This document shows positions 1-7,741 of a stretch of 64,000 nt of DNA, piece after piece. The stretch's first letter is position 1; each line of letters starts with the position of its first letter. The DNA lies in the NCBI GenBank assembly GCA_963791615.1, contig CAWBTE010000006.1:310001-374000 (forward strand), written 5' to 3'. Both the position numbers and the translations under genes were made by a program. This stretch comes from CAILZL01 sp963791615 (GTDB lineage: Bacteria; Pseudomonadota; Gammaproteobacteria; Steroidobacterales; Steroidobacteraceae). Under the pieces are notes generated by a model that saw nothing but the letters and a program-made list of their open reading frames with translations, was not told where the DNA came from and did not search any database.

Positions 1-1743
1 AGGCTTGCCGGTGGCGAGCATCGCCTCGACCAGCGCATCCTGATCGCCGAATAGACCGAGCGAGCTACGGTCCCCCGGCGCGCTCTCTCTGATCGTCTCG
101 CGAGTGATTTCAGACGCGTCGCCCACGACCAGCAGGATCACATCCGAACGTTGTGCAACCTTGACTGCCTCAGCAATCCGAACTGCATTTTCCGATGCGG
201 TCGGGAACGTGACCTCCGCCATGCTAGGACGCTGGTCAAGTGGCAACTGCTCTACAATCCTCGCTCCTTCAGCGTATTCGACGGAAAAGCCACGCCCGGC
301 CGCCGCCCGAATTCCAGCAAGGATGCCGACGGCTTTTTCATTCTGTCCCGAATAACCACCCAGCAACGGTTCGACTGCGTTAGGTCCAATGACCGCCAGC
401 TTTAACGTCGCGCCCGGATCAAGCGGCAGCAAACCATCATTTTTCAATAAGACCATCGATTTCTGTGCAACCGTCCGGGCAAGTCGAATGTCGGCAGGCG
501 TATTGACTTCGCGCACGGCACGTCTGGCGTCGAGGTAAGGATTCTCGAATAGCCCTGCTTCGAATTTCATCTTCAGCATGCGAGCCACGGCAGCATTGAT
601 AGCGGCTTCTGATATGCGCCCCGCACGCACGAGCCTGGGCAGGGACAAATAAGCCTGACCGCTGGGAAGATCAGCATCTACGCCGGCTTCCATAGCGAGA
701 ATCGCCGCTTCTTCAATATCGGCGGCAACATGATGCTGCGTGGCAAGACGAGGGATCGCGCTGTAGTCGCTGAAATAGGCGCCCTTAAATCCCAGGCGCT
801 CTCTGCCCGTCTTCACGAGCAGCTCAACATTGGCATGGGAAGGTAGACCCTGAACTTCATTGTAGGAGGGCATGATGATGGCCGGGTCTGTTGCCTCGAG
901 CACTTTTGCAAACGGTGCCAGATAGATTTCACGCAGAGTGCGCTCACTGATATCCGCCGGCGCAACGTTGATTCCTGCCTGGGGTGTTCCATGGATGAAA
1001 TGTTTAAGCGTGACAAACACCTTGTCCTTGCCCAAGGGGCGCGTGTATCCCTGTTGGCCGCGCACGGAGGCGATGCCCATCCGTGCAACCAAATATGGAT
1101 CTTCGCTAAAAAACTCCTCAACACGACCGAAGCGAGGATCGCGTATCAAATCCAGCACGGGACTGAGTGCAACCGTCGCCCCCCGCAGTCGAGCTTCACG
1201 CCCAGCAACCGCAAAAGCCTGTTCGACAAGCTGGGGGTCCCAAGTGCTGCCAAGACCGGGGGCAATGGGGAAAATGGTCGCGTCACGCGCTGCCAGGCCG
1301 TGCGCCGTCTCCTCATGAAAGAGGGCTGGGATACCGAGCCTGGTCTTCTCCACAAGGAACCGCTGGATTGCATTCACCAGCAAGACCGTGCTTTCAGCAG
1401 ACCGGAAGGCGTCATTGCGATTGCGCGAGACACCGAAGAAATCGCCTGGTCGAGCAACTTGCCCAATACCGCCTGCAAATGCAGTCAGTGCCTTATCGGC
1501 AGACAAGTACCCAGTTGCATCCAGGAAAGTCGCTGTATCCGTGCGGACAGAGCAAAGCTGTGCCGCCTTTTCTTCCACAGTCATTCGTGAGATCAAGTCG
1601 CGGACACGCAAATCAACAGGCGCCGTTGAATCTTGATAGAGTGCCATGGGTTCGGCCGCGGCGGCCAAGGCGGGCACAATGGCGACAGCAGATGCAATAA
1701 GCGCCCGACGCGACAGCTTCAGCTGATTTTTATGGTCCGACAT
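1..1743 (-). CDS. GH3 family beta-glucosidase-like protein, 3' end beyond the window
   Basis: The first 581 codons of a glycoside hydrolase family 3 enzyme; base 1 is the last base of a codon, so the C-terminal part lies outside the window. The protein begins MSDHKNQLKLSRRALIAS, a signal sequence with a twin-arginine-like SRR, then Ala-rich residues. GH3 landmarks are clear: an RDPRFGR-EEFFSEDP stretch, KHFIHG, and YFSDYSAI carrying the expected nucleophilic Asp. The second GH3 domain begins with LLKNDGLLPL. It is strongly similar to the other GH3 gene at 22133-24391. It lies downstream of the sigma/FecR/STN-receptor set in the same direction, so it is probably controlled by that surface signal. 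Role inferred: periplasmic release of glucose from a glucoside taken up by the receptor. Confidence 0.9.
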   Translation of the reverse strand, partial: MSDHKNQLKLSRRALIASAVAIVPALAAAAEPMALYQDSTAPVDLRVRDLISRMTVEEKAAQLCSVRTDTATFLDATGYLSADKALTAFAGGIGQVARPGDFFGVSRNRNDAFRSAESTVLLVNAIQRFLVEKTRLGIPALFHEETAHGLAARDATIFPIAPGLGSTWDPQLVEQAFAVAGREARLRGATVALSPVLDLIRDPRFGRVEEFFSEDPYLVARMGIASVRGQQGYTRPLGKDKVFVTLKHFIHGTPQAGINVAPADISERTLREIYLAPFAKVLEATDPAIIMPSYNEVQGLPSHANVELLVKTGRERLGFKGAYFSDYSAIPRLATQHHVAADIEEAAILAMEAGVDADLPSGQAYLSLPRLVRAGRISEAAINAAVARMLKMKFEAGLFENPYLDARRAVREVNTPADIRLARTVAQKSMVLLKNDGLLPLDPGATLKLAVIGPNAVEPLLGGYSGQNEKAVGILAGIRAAAGRGFSVEYAEGARIVEQLPLDQRPSMAEVTFPTASENAVRIAEAVKVAQRSDVILLVVGDASEITRETIRESAPGDRSSLGLFGDQDALVEAMLATGKP

Positions 1744-1964
1744 GAATGCCTCCAAAAAATACGACGCGATCAATCCTGTCCTTGTCAGTTCAGATGAATG
1801 GATATTGATCAGCTACTGGCTGGATACAACAAACACTTCCGCCACTTCCAAGGTGGTAACGTCTGGAGCAGATATATAGTGCTCCATCCAGGTATATACC
1901 AGGCTGGTTGCGCCATCCTTGGCGCGAAAATCAGCGTGTCCGTACACCCAAGGGACGACTGCAC

Positions 1965-4628
1965 TCAATAACGATAGCCAAATCGGATGCCGTAGGTTCT
2001 TGGATCGCTCGGGGTTACCAGCACCCGTCCGGCCGCGACACGTGCATTGGTTACCTGGATGTCGTTTTCAAGGTTGCGAGCGTATGCCTGAACTGAGTAG
2101 TGACCGCCCGCGCTTTCGTACCTTATCGAAGCATCTGTCTTGGTGAAGCTTGGCTGCTCGAATTGGCTGCCTACAGTTTGAGAGATGATGAAGTACTCCT
2201 TGCTGTAGCGTGACTTCAGCGAGAAAGTCAGCGACGCATCATTCACGAGTGGCTGCGTGTATGCATACCCGAACGTCACTACGTACTCAGGAGAACGATC
2301 AAGTGCCCGTCCCGCAAAATTTGGAGCGGTTCCAACACCAAACGGCCAATAGTTGTCGTAAACGGCATCCAGATAGCTCAGCGACGCGTCAAAACGATTG
2401 CGCCTGTCAAGGGCGTATACAGCATCAAGCTCCACACCTTTGATGGAAGCATTCGCTGCGTTGGTCGTGAACAATTGATTGGCGCCGTTCACTTCAATGG
2501 GTGAACTCACTTGCAGGTTTTTGTAGTCGTTGTAGAACACCGCTGCATTCAATCCAAGCGTACCGTCGAAGAACCTGGTCTTTAGCCCCACCTCATAGGC
2601 TGTGAGCGTTTCCGGATCATAATAAAGAGCAGCGGAACTACTAGGTGAACTGCAGTTAGGGGTACCCGCCTCACAACCATCATTGAATCCCCCGCCCTTA
2701 TATCCAGTCGATACTACGCCGTACAGGAACGATGCATCCGTCAAGTCATAATCGACGGCAGCCCGCCAGGTAAATTTGCTGGAATTCGCCTCAGCGTCAT
2801 TGGGTGAGATGAGCTGGAGGGTTACCGGCCTATAGGTGATGCCAACGCGTTTCTTGTCGTCCTCGGAATAACGACCGCCAAGCGTGAAACGCAAATCGTC
2901 GGTTGCGCTGTAGGTTGCCTGGCCAAACACGCCGATGTTGCTGGCTTCGGTATTTTGGTCGAACGCATTAACGATGCCGCCTATCTGCAAGATATGAGAC
3001 TTCTCGGAGAAATAGTAAGTGCCGAACTGCATTTGCAGTGACTCGTGGCTATTGGTGGCAAACCGAAGCTCATGAGAATCCTGTTTGAAATCACCATCAA
3101 AAGTATTCAGGGTGGTCGTCGCCGTTCTGGTCGTCACGCTATCTCGATCAAAATCCCGGTGCGAGCCGAGATAGGTCATCGTCAGCGGCCCGAAGTTCCA
3201 ATTCAACTCGGCATCGAAGCCCCATGTATCGATATCGACGGATGGTCGCGCGGCCTGCGCAAAGCCGATGCGACGTAACTCGTTCTCCGAATAGCGATCT
3301 GCGATGTACCCACGGTCCGTGTAGCTCGGTACGCCAGCAGGCAGCGGCGCATAGAACCGCGTGCCGATCACTTCCCGCACTCCTTGGGCATTGCCCTGGA
3401 TACTGCTATAGTCGGTGCGGAGCAGCAACGATACATCTTCATTAATCGCAATCAACGCCTGAGCGCGTCCCGAAAGATTTTTCTTGGCGGGATCGAAGCT
3501 GTAGATCTCGCCAGGCTCGGCAACAATGAAAGAATCTTGTCGGTCATATGCGGAGGAAAACCTGACTGCCAAGACGTCATTGACAGGGAGGTTCACCATC
3601 GCATCGGCTCGGGTGGCGCCAAAATTGCCAAAACCAGCGTTCGCTGCGACATCAAATTTGTCAGTAGGTCGACTCGGAATAACATTGACCACACCAGCCG
3701 TCGTGTTTCGTCCGTATAAAGTTCCCTGCGGTCCTCTTAGAACCTCCACACGCTCGACATCAAAAAAGCTCACTTCCTGCGCCTGTGGCCGAGCAATGTA
3801 GACACCATCAAGCAGAAAAGCCGCAGATGGATCACCCTTCTCCGTATTGTCGTTGCTCGATACACCGCGAATTGAAATTTGCAGTCCGTTGTTGGCCACA
3901 ATTGAAAGATTGGGCACTTCATCGCCCAGGCTTAGTGGATCAGTTACGCCCTTCTTGAGAAGATCTTCTCCGCTGATCGCGCTCAGGCTTATTGGTGTCT
4001 TGGATGCCAGTGATTGAACGCGTTGCGCTGTTACGACGATTTCCTCAAGTTCGGCCACTTTGGTGGTATTTGCCGCATCAGCGTTTTGCGCACATGCCGT
4101 ACCGGACAAGGACGCGGATACGCAGAAGCCGAGAAAGGTGGCGATACGAGAGAATATACGATTGCGTTTCACTGAATTAACTCCCCTGCTTGGATTGTTG
4201 TTACTGCCACCATCGACATTTGGGTCGGTCGATGGCTGCGCAGAACGAATATCGCCTGAGGTCCCAGGCGCGGGAGGTTCAGATAGCTGGCTGGTTTGCC
4301 CGACAGGTTTGACGATGGCAATGGTGTTATTGCCGACAAACTTGTAGGTCAAGCCGGTGTCCTTGAGCAGAGCATCCAATGCCACGCCAAGCGGCATGCT
4401 GCCGTGCAGCGGCGTGGATATCCTGGCAGGCAGCGAGCCTGTCGAGATCACCAGTTGCATACGTCCTTGCTTGGAGAGTTCTACCAAAGCGGCCTCGAGC
4501 GGCTGCGAGTCAATATCAACCGCAAAGGTTGTCGTCGCGTCAGCAGAGCGCACAGCATCAAGCGGCAAAGCGCTTAATACCAATACTGCTGCAGCAACCG
4601 TGACTTTGCTGGTCTTGAATGACCCCAT
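1965..4628 (-). CDS. FecA-like TonB-dependent receptor with N-terminal STN signalling domain
   Basis: Outer-membrane receptor that should both import a ligand and signal its presence to FecR. Residues about 1-30 form a signal peptide. An STN (secretin/TonB short N-terminal) domain follows, from FAVDIDSQPLEAALVELSKQ to the NTIAIVKP strand. A linker, a plug domain (VVTAQR, then VEVLRGPQGTLYGRNTTAGVVNV) and a 22-strand barrel ending in GIRFGYRY complete it. The ATG at 4628 is preferred over a TTG 12 bases upstream because a GGGGG run precedes it. The linker encodes a second signal-peptide-like segment with its own ribosome site (separate entry). It starts 46 bases after fecR. The ligand is unknown; the downstream GH3 gene suggests a glycoside or glycan fragment. 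Confidence 0.9.
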   Translation of the reverse strand: MGSFKTSKVTVAAAVLVLSALPLDAVRSADATTTFAVDIDSQPLEAALVELSKQGRMQLVISTGSLPARISTPLHGSMPLGVALDALLKDTGLTYKFVGNNTIAIVKPVGQTSQLSEPPAPGTSGDIRSAQPSTDPNVDGGSNNNPSRGVNSVKRNRIFSRIATFLGFCVSASLSGTACAQNADAANTTKVAELEEIVVTAQRVQSLASKTPISLSAISGEDLLKKGVTDPLSLGDEVPNLSIVANNGLQISIRGVSSNDNTEKGDPSAAFLLDGVYIARPQAQEVSFFDVERVEVLRGPQGTLYGRNTTAGVVNVIPSRPTDKFDVAANAGFGNFGATRADAMVNLPVNDVLAVRFSSAYDRQDSFIVAEPGEIYSFDPAKKNLSGRAQALIAINEDVSLLLRTDYSSIQGNAQGVREVIGTRFYAPLPAGVPSYTDRGYIADRYSENELRRIGFAQAARPSVDIDTWGFDAELNWNFGPLTMTYLGSHRDFDRDSVTTRTATTTLNTFDGDFKQDSHELRFATNSHESLQMQFGTYYFSEKSHILQIGGIVNAFDQNTEASNIGVFGQATYSATDDLRFTLGGRYSEDDKKRVGITYRPVTLQLISPNDAEANSSKFTWRAAVDYDLTDASFLYGVVSTGYKGGGFNDGCEAGTPNCSSPSSSAALYYDPETLTAYEVGLKTRFFDGTLGLNAAVFYNDYKNLQVSSPIEVNGANQLFTTNAANASIKGVELDAVYALDRRNRFDASLSYLDAVYDNYWPFGVGTAPNFAGRALDRSPEYVVTFGYAYTQPLVNDASLTFSLKSRYSKEYFIISQTVGSQFEQPSFTKTDASIRYESAGGHYSVQAYARNLENDIQVTNARVAAGRVLVTPSDPRTYGIRFGYRY
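4170..4187 (-). promoter_or_regulatory. Internal ribosome site and GTG start inside the STN-receptor gene
   Basis: Within the linker between the STN and plug domains, AGGGGAG (4187-4181) lies eight bases before an in-frame GTG (4172-4170). Translation from that GTG would give VKRNRIFSRIATFLGFCV and then a small-residue run ending ACAQ, which is a textbook Sec signal peptide. A receptor without the STN domain could therefore be made from the same gene. It could equally be a fossil of an STN domain fused upstream of a formerly separate receptor. Confidence 0.5.
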
Positions 4629-4674
4629 AGCCCCCGCCAATTATCTTTCCCGGCAAGTAAGACGCTGCAGCGCT

Positions 4675-5784
4675 TTATTCTGATACTGCGCGCGCCACAA
4701 TAATTTCGCGATTGGCTTCGCTGATGACTTTCACCGGAAATGACTCTGGCAAAGCGGACACCCATTCATCAACAGCGTCTTCATACACCACGCCGCTGTA
4801 GCGCAGATCGCCAATGGCTGCGCCGGAGAGTTCCAGTTCCTTATCAGCGTAACGCGCCACGTCCATGACCACATCGCGAAGGGGTTCGTTACGATAGACC
4901 AGCACGCCATCACGCCATCGGGCGCGCTCACCGGGCGTTAGCGACTGTGAGATCGCCAAGGGCTGGATTGATTCCTGTGCAGTGAAAGTAATCTGCTGCC
5001 CGGAGACCACGCGCACTGCATCCGTCCGTGAAGCAGTCAACTGGCTGTTCGAGGCTACGGTCACCACTCCTTCCGAGACTGAGACAGTGACATGGTCGGC
5101 TACAGCCCGCACGTTGAATGCCGTGCCGACTGCGGTAATGTCGCCACCCTTGGACTGGACGACGAACGGCCTGCTGCGATCCTTCTTCACCGAGAAGAAA
5201 GCTTCGCCGGTGGTCAGCCGAATGGCGCGTCGCTCCTTGGTGAAACCAACGAGCAAATTGGACTTGGGCCCGAGCCACACCCGGGAACCATCCGCCAGTG
5301 TGATCTCGATATGTTCGCCGTTGGTGGTCGTAAACATGTCCGATTGCGCTCCATGCAGGGTGAGGTATCGATTCATGGCCAGAACACCCATCGTGACGAT
5401 CACCAGGGAAGCCGCAGCTAGCCCTGTCCAGCCGCGCACACGCGCAGACCATGATGCTGGACGATTCTCAGCGCTATTGAGGCGAGCGGTGGCCGCCTGG
5501 CCGGCAAGCCACTCATCAACAGACTGGTCGCCCTCGTAAGTATCCGACGCCAACTCCTCTGAACTGGGCATGGCGAGGGCGGTGGCTCCGGGAGTGCCGT
5601 GCCACGCCTGAGCAACTGATTCAAATGCCAGGCGGTTGCTCTCGTGCTGATCCATCCAGCGCAGCCAGGCCTGCAAAGTTTCACTGCTGGGCTCTTCCTC
5701 AGCGTGTATAACCACAAACCATTCGGCTGCCGCCTGACGTTGCGCTGCGGTGTAAGGGACGGGTAGAGAAAGCGATGTGTTCAC
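4675..5784 (-). CDS. FecR-type anti-sigma/transducer protein
   Basis: Inner-membrane regulator relaying a periplasmic signal from the STN receptor to the ECF sigma factor. The N-terminal cytoplasmic part has the FecR_N pattern (AAEWFVVIHAEEEPS, then LQAWLRWMDQHESNRLAFESV). One membrane segment, GLAAASLVIVTMGVLAM, lies near residue 145. The periplasmic FecR domain has LADGSRVWLGPKSNL and GTAFNV. The C-terminal STN-like domain has LRDVVMDVARYADKELELSG. The start overlaps the sigma factor stop by four bases (ATGA), so translation is probably coupled. At 369 residues it is slightly longer than usual for the family. Confidence 0.9.
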   Translation of the reverse strand: MNTSLSLPVPYTAAQRQAAAEWFVVIHAEEEPSSETLQAWLRWMDQHESNRLAFESVAQAWHGTPGATALAMPSSEELASDTYEGDQSVDEWLAGQAATARLNSAENRPASWSARVRGWTGLAAASLVIVTMGVLAMNRYLTLHGAQSDMFTTTNGEHIEITLADGSRVWLGPKSNLLVGFTKERRAIRLTTGEAFFSVKKDRSRPFVVQSKGGDITAVGTAFNVRAVADHVTVSVSEGVVTVASNSQLTASRTDAVRVVSGQQITFTAQESIQPLAISQSLTPGERARWRDGVLVYRNEPLRDVVMDVARYADKELELSGAAIGDLRYSGVVYEDAVDEWVSALPESFPVKVISEANREIIVARAVSE

Positions 5785-6359
5785 TGTGCCCTCCCGTAGC
5801 TGCGCTCACCTTGCGCATCGAGTTGCTGTCCAATGTGTTCCAGACCACGGGCAATGTACCGCCGCACCATGCAGGCACCGATTCCCATGCGCTCGGCTAT
5901 CTCATCAATTTCGATTTCGTACACTCGATGCAGCAAGAACGCCTGTCGGCATTTGGCGGGAAGCTGGGCAACGGCGGATCCAATCACGGCCAGGTCCTGT
6001 TCTCCAGATACCTGCCGCTCGGGTGAAAGCTCGAACACAGCGAAATCCACCTCGGCCATGGACGCTACATGCGTGCGCCGGCCACGTTGCCGCAGACGAT
6101 CAATCGCCAGATTGGCTGCCGTCTTGAACAAAAATGCGCGCAGGAAGCTGACTGCCTCCGGATGATTCAGCTGCAGCAAATGGACATACGCCTCCTGGGC
6201 GATCTCGCGAGCCTCCTGCTCGGAACCGATCTTTGCCGAGATGAAGCGCAGCAGCGCGGTGTTGTGCTCGCGAAACAGCCGCTCGACATCACTGGTTGCA
6301 ACGTCGGGGGCCGAGGCCGGAGCTGCGGATCTCGATGCCAACACGGAGTTCTCGCTCAT
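5781..6359 (-). CDS. ECF sigma factor, FecI type
   Basis: Region 2 runs from VERLFREHNTALLRFISAKIGS through EAREIAQEAYVHLLQL to FLFKTAANLAIDRLR. Region 4 has LPAKCRQAFLLHRVYEIEIDEIAERMG followed by a recognition helix. The ATG at 6359 is chosen; an in-frame GTG at 6392 would add 11 residues rich in serine and has a GGAG ten bases upstream, so it cannot be excluded. It is the first gene of the sigma/FecR/receptor set and should direct transcription of the downstream receptor. The leader contains a perfect 26-base palindrome. Confidence 0.9.
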   Translation of the reverse strand: MSENSVLASRSAAPASAPDVATSDVERLFREHNTALLRFISAKIGSEQEAREIAQEAYVHLLQLNHPEAVSFLRAFLFKTAANLAIDRLRQRGRRTHVASMAEVDFAVFELSPERQVSGEQDLAVIGSAVAQLPAKCRQAFLLHRVYEIEIDEIAERMGIGACMVRRYIARGLEHIGQQLDAQGERSYGRAQ

Positions 6360-6458
6360 TTGTGATCCAGACCCTTTAGACGATGAACTCACAGGAAACG
6401 ATACTCCACAGTGCAGACAGGCGACCGAATCACCCGCCCATTCCGACGGATCATGGCC

Positions 6459-6484
6459 TTTAGGGTCTGTTAACAGACCCTAAA
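6459..6484. promoter_or_regulatory. Perfect 26-base palindrome in the sigma-gene leader
   Basis: TTTAGGGTCTGTT followed directly by its reverse complement. It lies just downstream of a TATAAT box that reads towards the sigma gene. It could be an operator for a dimeric repressor or a strong RNA hairpin. The central 12 bases GGTCTGTTAACA recur upstream of the second sigma gene, at 62783-62794. Confidence 0.55.
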
Positions 6485-6493
6485 TCTTTGTAA

Positions 6494-6499
6494 ATTATA
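6494..6499 (-). promoter_or_regulatory. Candidate -10 box (TATAAT) for the sigma/FecR/receptor set
   Basis: A consensus TATAAT on the minus strand within an AT-rich stretch, about 135 bases before the sigma-gene ATG. No convincing TTGACA-type -35 was seen at the usual spacing, so this may be an activated promoter or may need a non-housekeeping sigma. Confidence 0.35.
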
Positions 6500-6573
6500 A
6501 AAATATTACGATTCGATGGGCTTTAGCCGTGCATACCTGACCAGCTTGGTACTTTGTTGCCCGATCAGCCCTA

Positions 6574-6599
6574 TTGAATCACCTTGCGTGGTGATTCAA
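6574..6599 (-). terminator. Stem-loop after the formate dehydrogenase operon
   Basis: TTGAATCACC and its complement GGTGATTCAA form a 10-base stem with a 6-base loop, 44 bases after the fdsD stop. No T run follows on the minus strand, so it may be a weak terminator or a 3'-end stabiliser. Confidence 0.4.
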
Positions 6600-6643
6600 A
6601 TACCGGCGCGGCTATCGACCAGGATCGGTGAAGTTCGCAGGGT

Positions 6644-6898
6644 TCACTGCACCTCACTGGCCAGCAGCTGCACACCTTGCAGCGCGAGTTGGCTCAGTCC
6701 AGCGCCGCCATCCAGACAATGGGCAATGATCTGCTTGCGCATGCGCGGATCCCAGAAACGCTTCAGGTGCAGAGCGACACTTTGCGCAGCCTCGTCTTGA
6801 TCGACCGCACTGTGGAAGAAGGCGGCAATGTCGTTGGCCATGGTAACGAGGCGTTCGATGTGCATACTGATTGGGTAGTTGGCTTGTGTACTCGTCAA
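6644..6898 (-). CDS. fdsD: NAD-dependent formate dehydrogenase, delta subunit
   Basis: An 84-residue protein matching the small delta subunit of soluble NAD-linked formate dehydrogenases. Visible family features are LVTMANDIAAFFHSA and LKRFWDPRMRKQII. It starts six bases after the fdhD stop and is the last gene of the operon fdsG-fdsB-fdsA-fdhD-fdsD. In characterised homologues the subunit belongs to the FdsABGD complex and is needed for full activity. Confidence 0.88.
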   Translation of the reverse strand: MTSTQANYPISMHIERLVTMANDIAAFFHSAVDQDEAAQSVALHLKRFWDPRMRKQIIAHCLDGGAGLSQLALQGVQLLASEVQ

Positions 6899-6904
6899 CT
6901 GTAC

Positions 6905-7741
6905 TCAGGATACGGACAAGCGTTGCGGATGGGTGTAGATAACATGTTGATTGGGACGGGCAAAGCCGATCAAGGTGAGATTGGCTGCCTCTGCCAGACG
7001 AATGGCCAATGCAGTGGGTGCAGACACCGCGACCAGTAACGTGATGCCCACCGTTGCTGCTTTCTGAACCATCTCATAGCTGGCACGGCTGGTGATGACG
7101 AGATAACCCTGCGTGCAATCGATGTTGGCGCGCACCAGTGCACCGATGACTTTATCCAATGCGTTGTGACGGCCCACGTCTTCGCGCAACACTTGAAGAC
7201 CCTTGCCCGGCAAACACCAGGCAGCAGCATGCACACTGCCGGTTTGCGCATTCAATAGCTGCTGCGCAGGCAAGGTGGCAAGTGTGCGCTGCAATTCACC
7301 CGCACTGACGATGACGCCCTTGCCGACCGGCCCGGGGTGACGCACCGCTTGCTCGATGGTCTCGGCGCCGCACACGCCGCATCCGGTGCGTCCAGTCAAG
7401 TTGCGTCGTTGTTGCAACACTGCCGAGAGACGTTCTGCGGTGATCCCCAAGCGCACTTCCAGAGCACCTGCTTCGTGGAACACCTCGACGGACCTGATTT
7501 CATCGGCGCGTTGTACGATGGCTTCGGTCAAGGTAAAACCCACGCCCAGATCTTCGAGATGTGCAGGCGTCGCCATCATCACCACATGCGGAATACCCTG
7601 GTAACTCAGCGCGATCGGCTGCTCTTCCGCAACTTGATCGACTGCGCTTTCCAGCTTGCCGTCGCGCCAGCGATATACGTGTACTTCACTGTGCCCGGGC
7701 AACATTGGCTGCGCAGTGTTCGTTTCAGCCTTGAGAGACAC
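6905..7741 (-). CDS. fdhD: Formate dehydrogenase accessory sulfurtransferase FdhD/FdsC
   Basis: Passes sulfur to the molybdenum cofactor of formate dehydrogenase, which is required for activity. The family signature GRTGCGVCG is present, with the CxxC cysteines near residues 121 and 124. REDVGRHNALDKVIG and VITSRASYEMVQKAA, also typical of FdhD, follow. It is a full-length 278 residues. The start overlaps the end of fdsA by 17 bases, indicating coupled translation. Confidence 0.95.
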   Translation of the reverse strand: MSLKAETNTAQPMLPGHSEVHVYRWRDGKLESAVDQVAEEQPIALSYQGIPHVVMMATPAHLEDLGVGFTLTEAIVQRADEIRSVEVFHEAGALEVRLGITAERLSAVLQQRRNLTGRTGCGVCGAETIEQAVRHPGPVGKGVIVSAGELQRTLATLPAQQLLNAQTGSVHAAAWCLPGKGLQVLREDVGRHNALDKVIGALVRANIDCTQGYLVITSRASYEMVQKAATVGITLLVAVSAPTALAIRLAEAANLTLIGFARPNQHVIYTHPQRLSVS

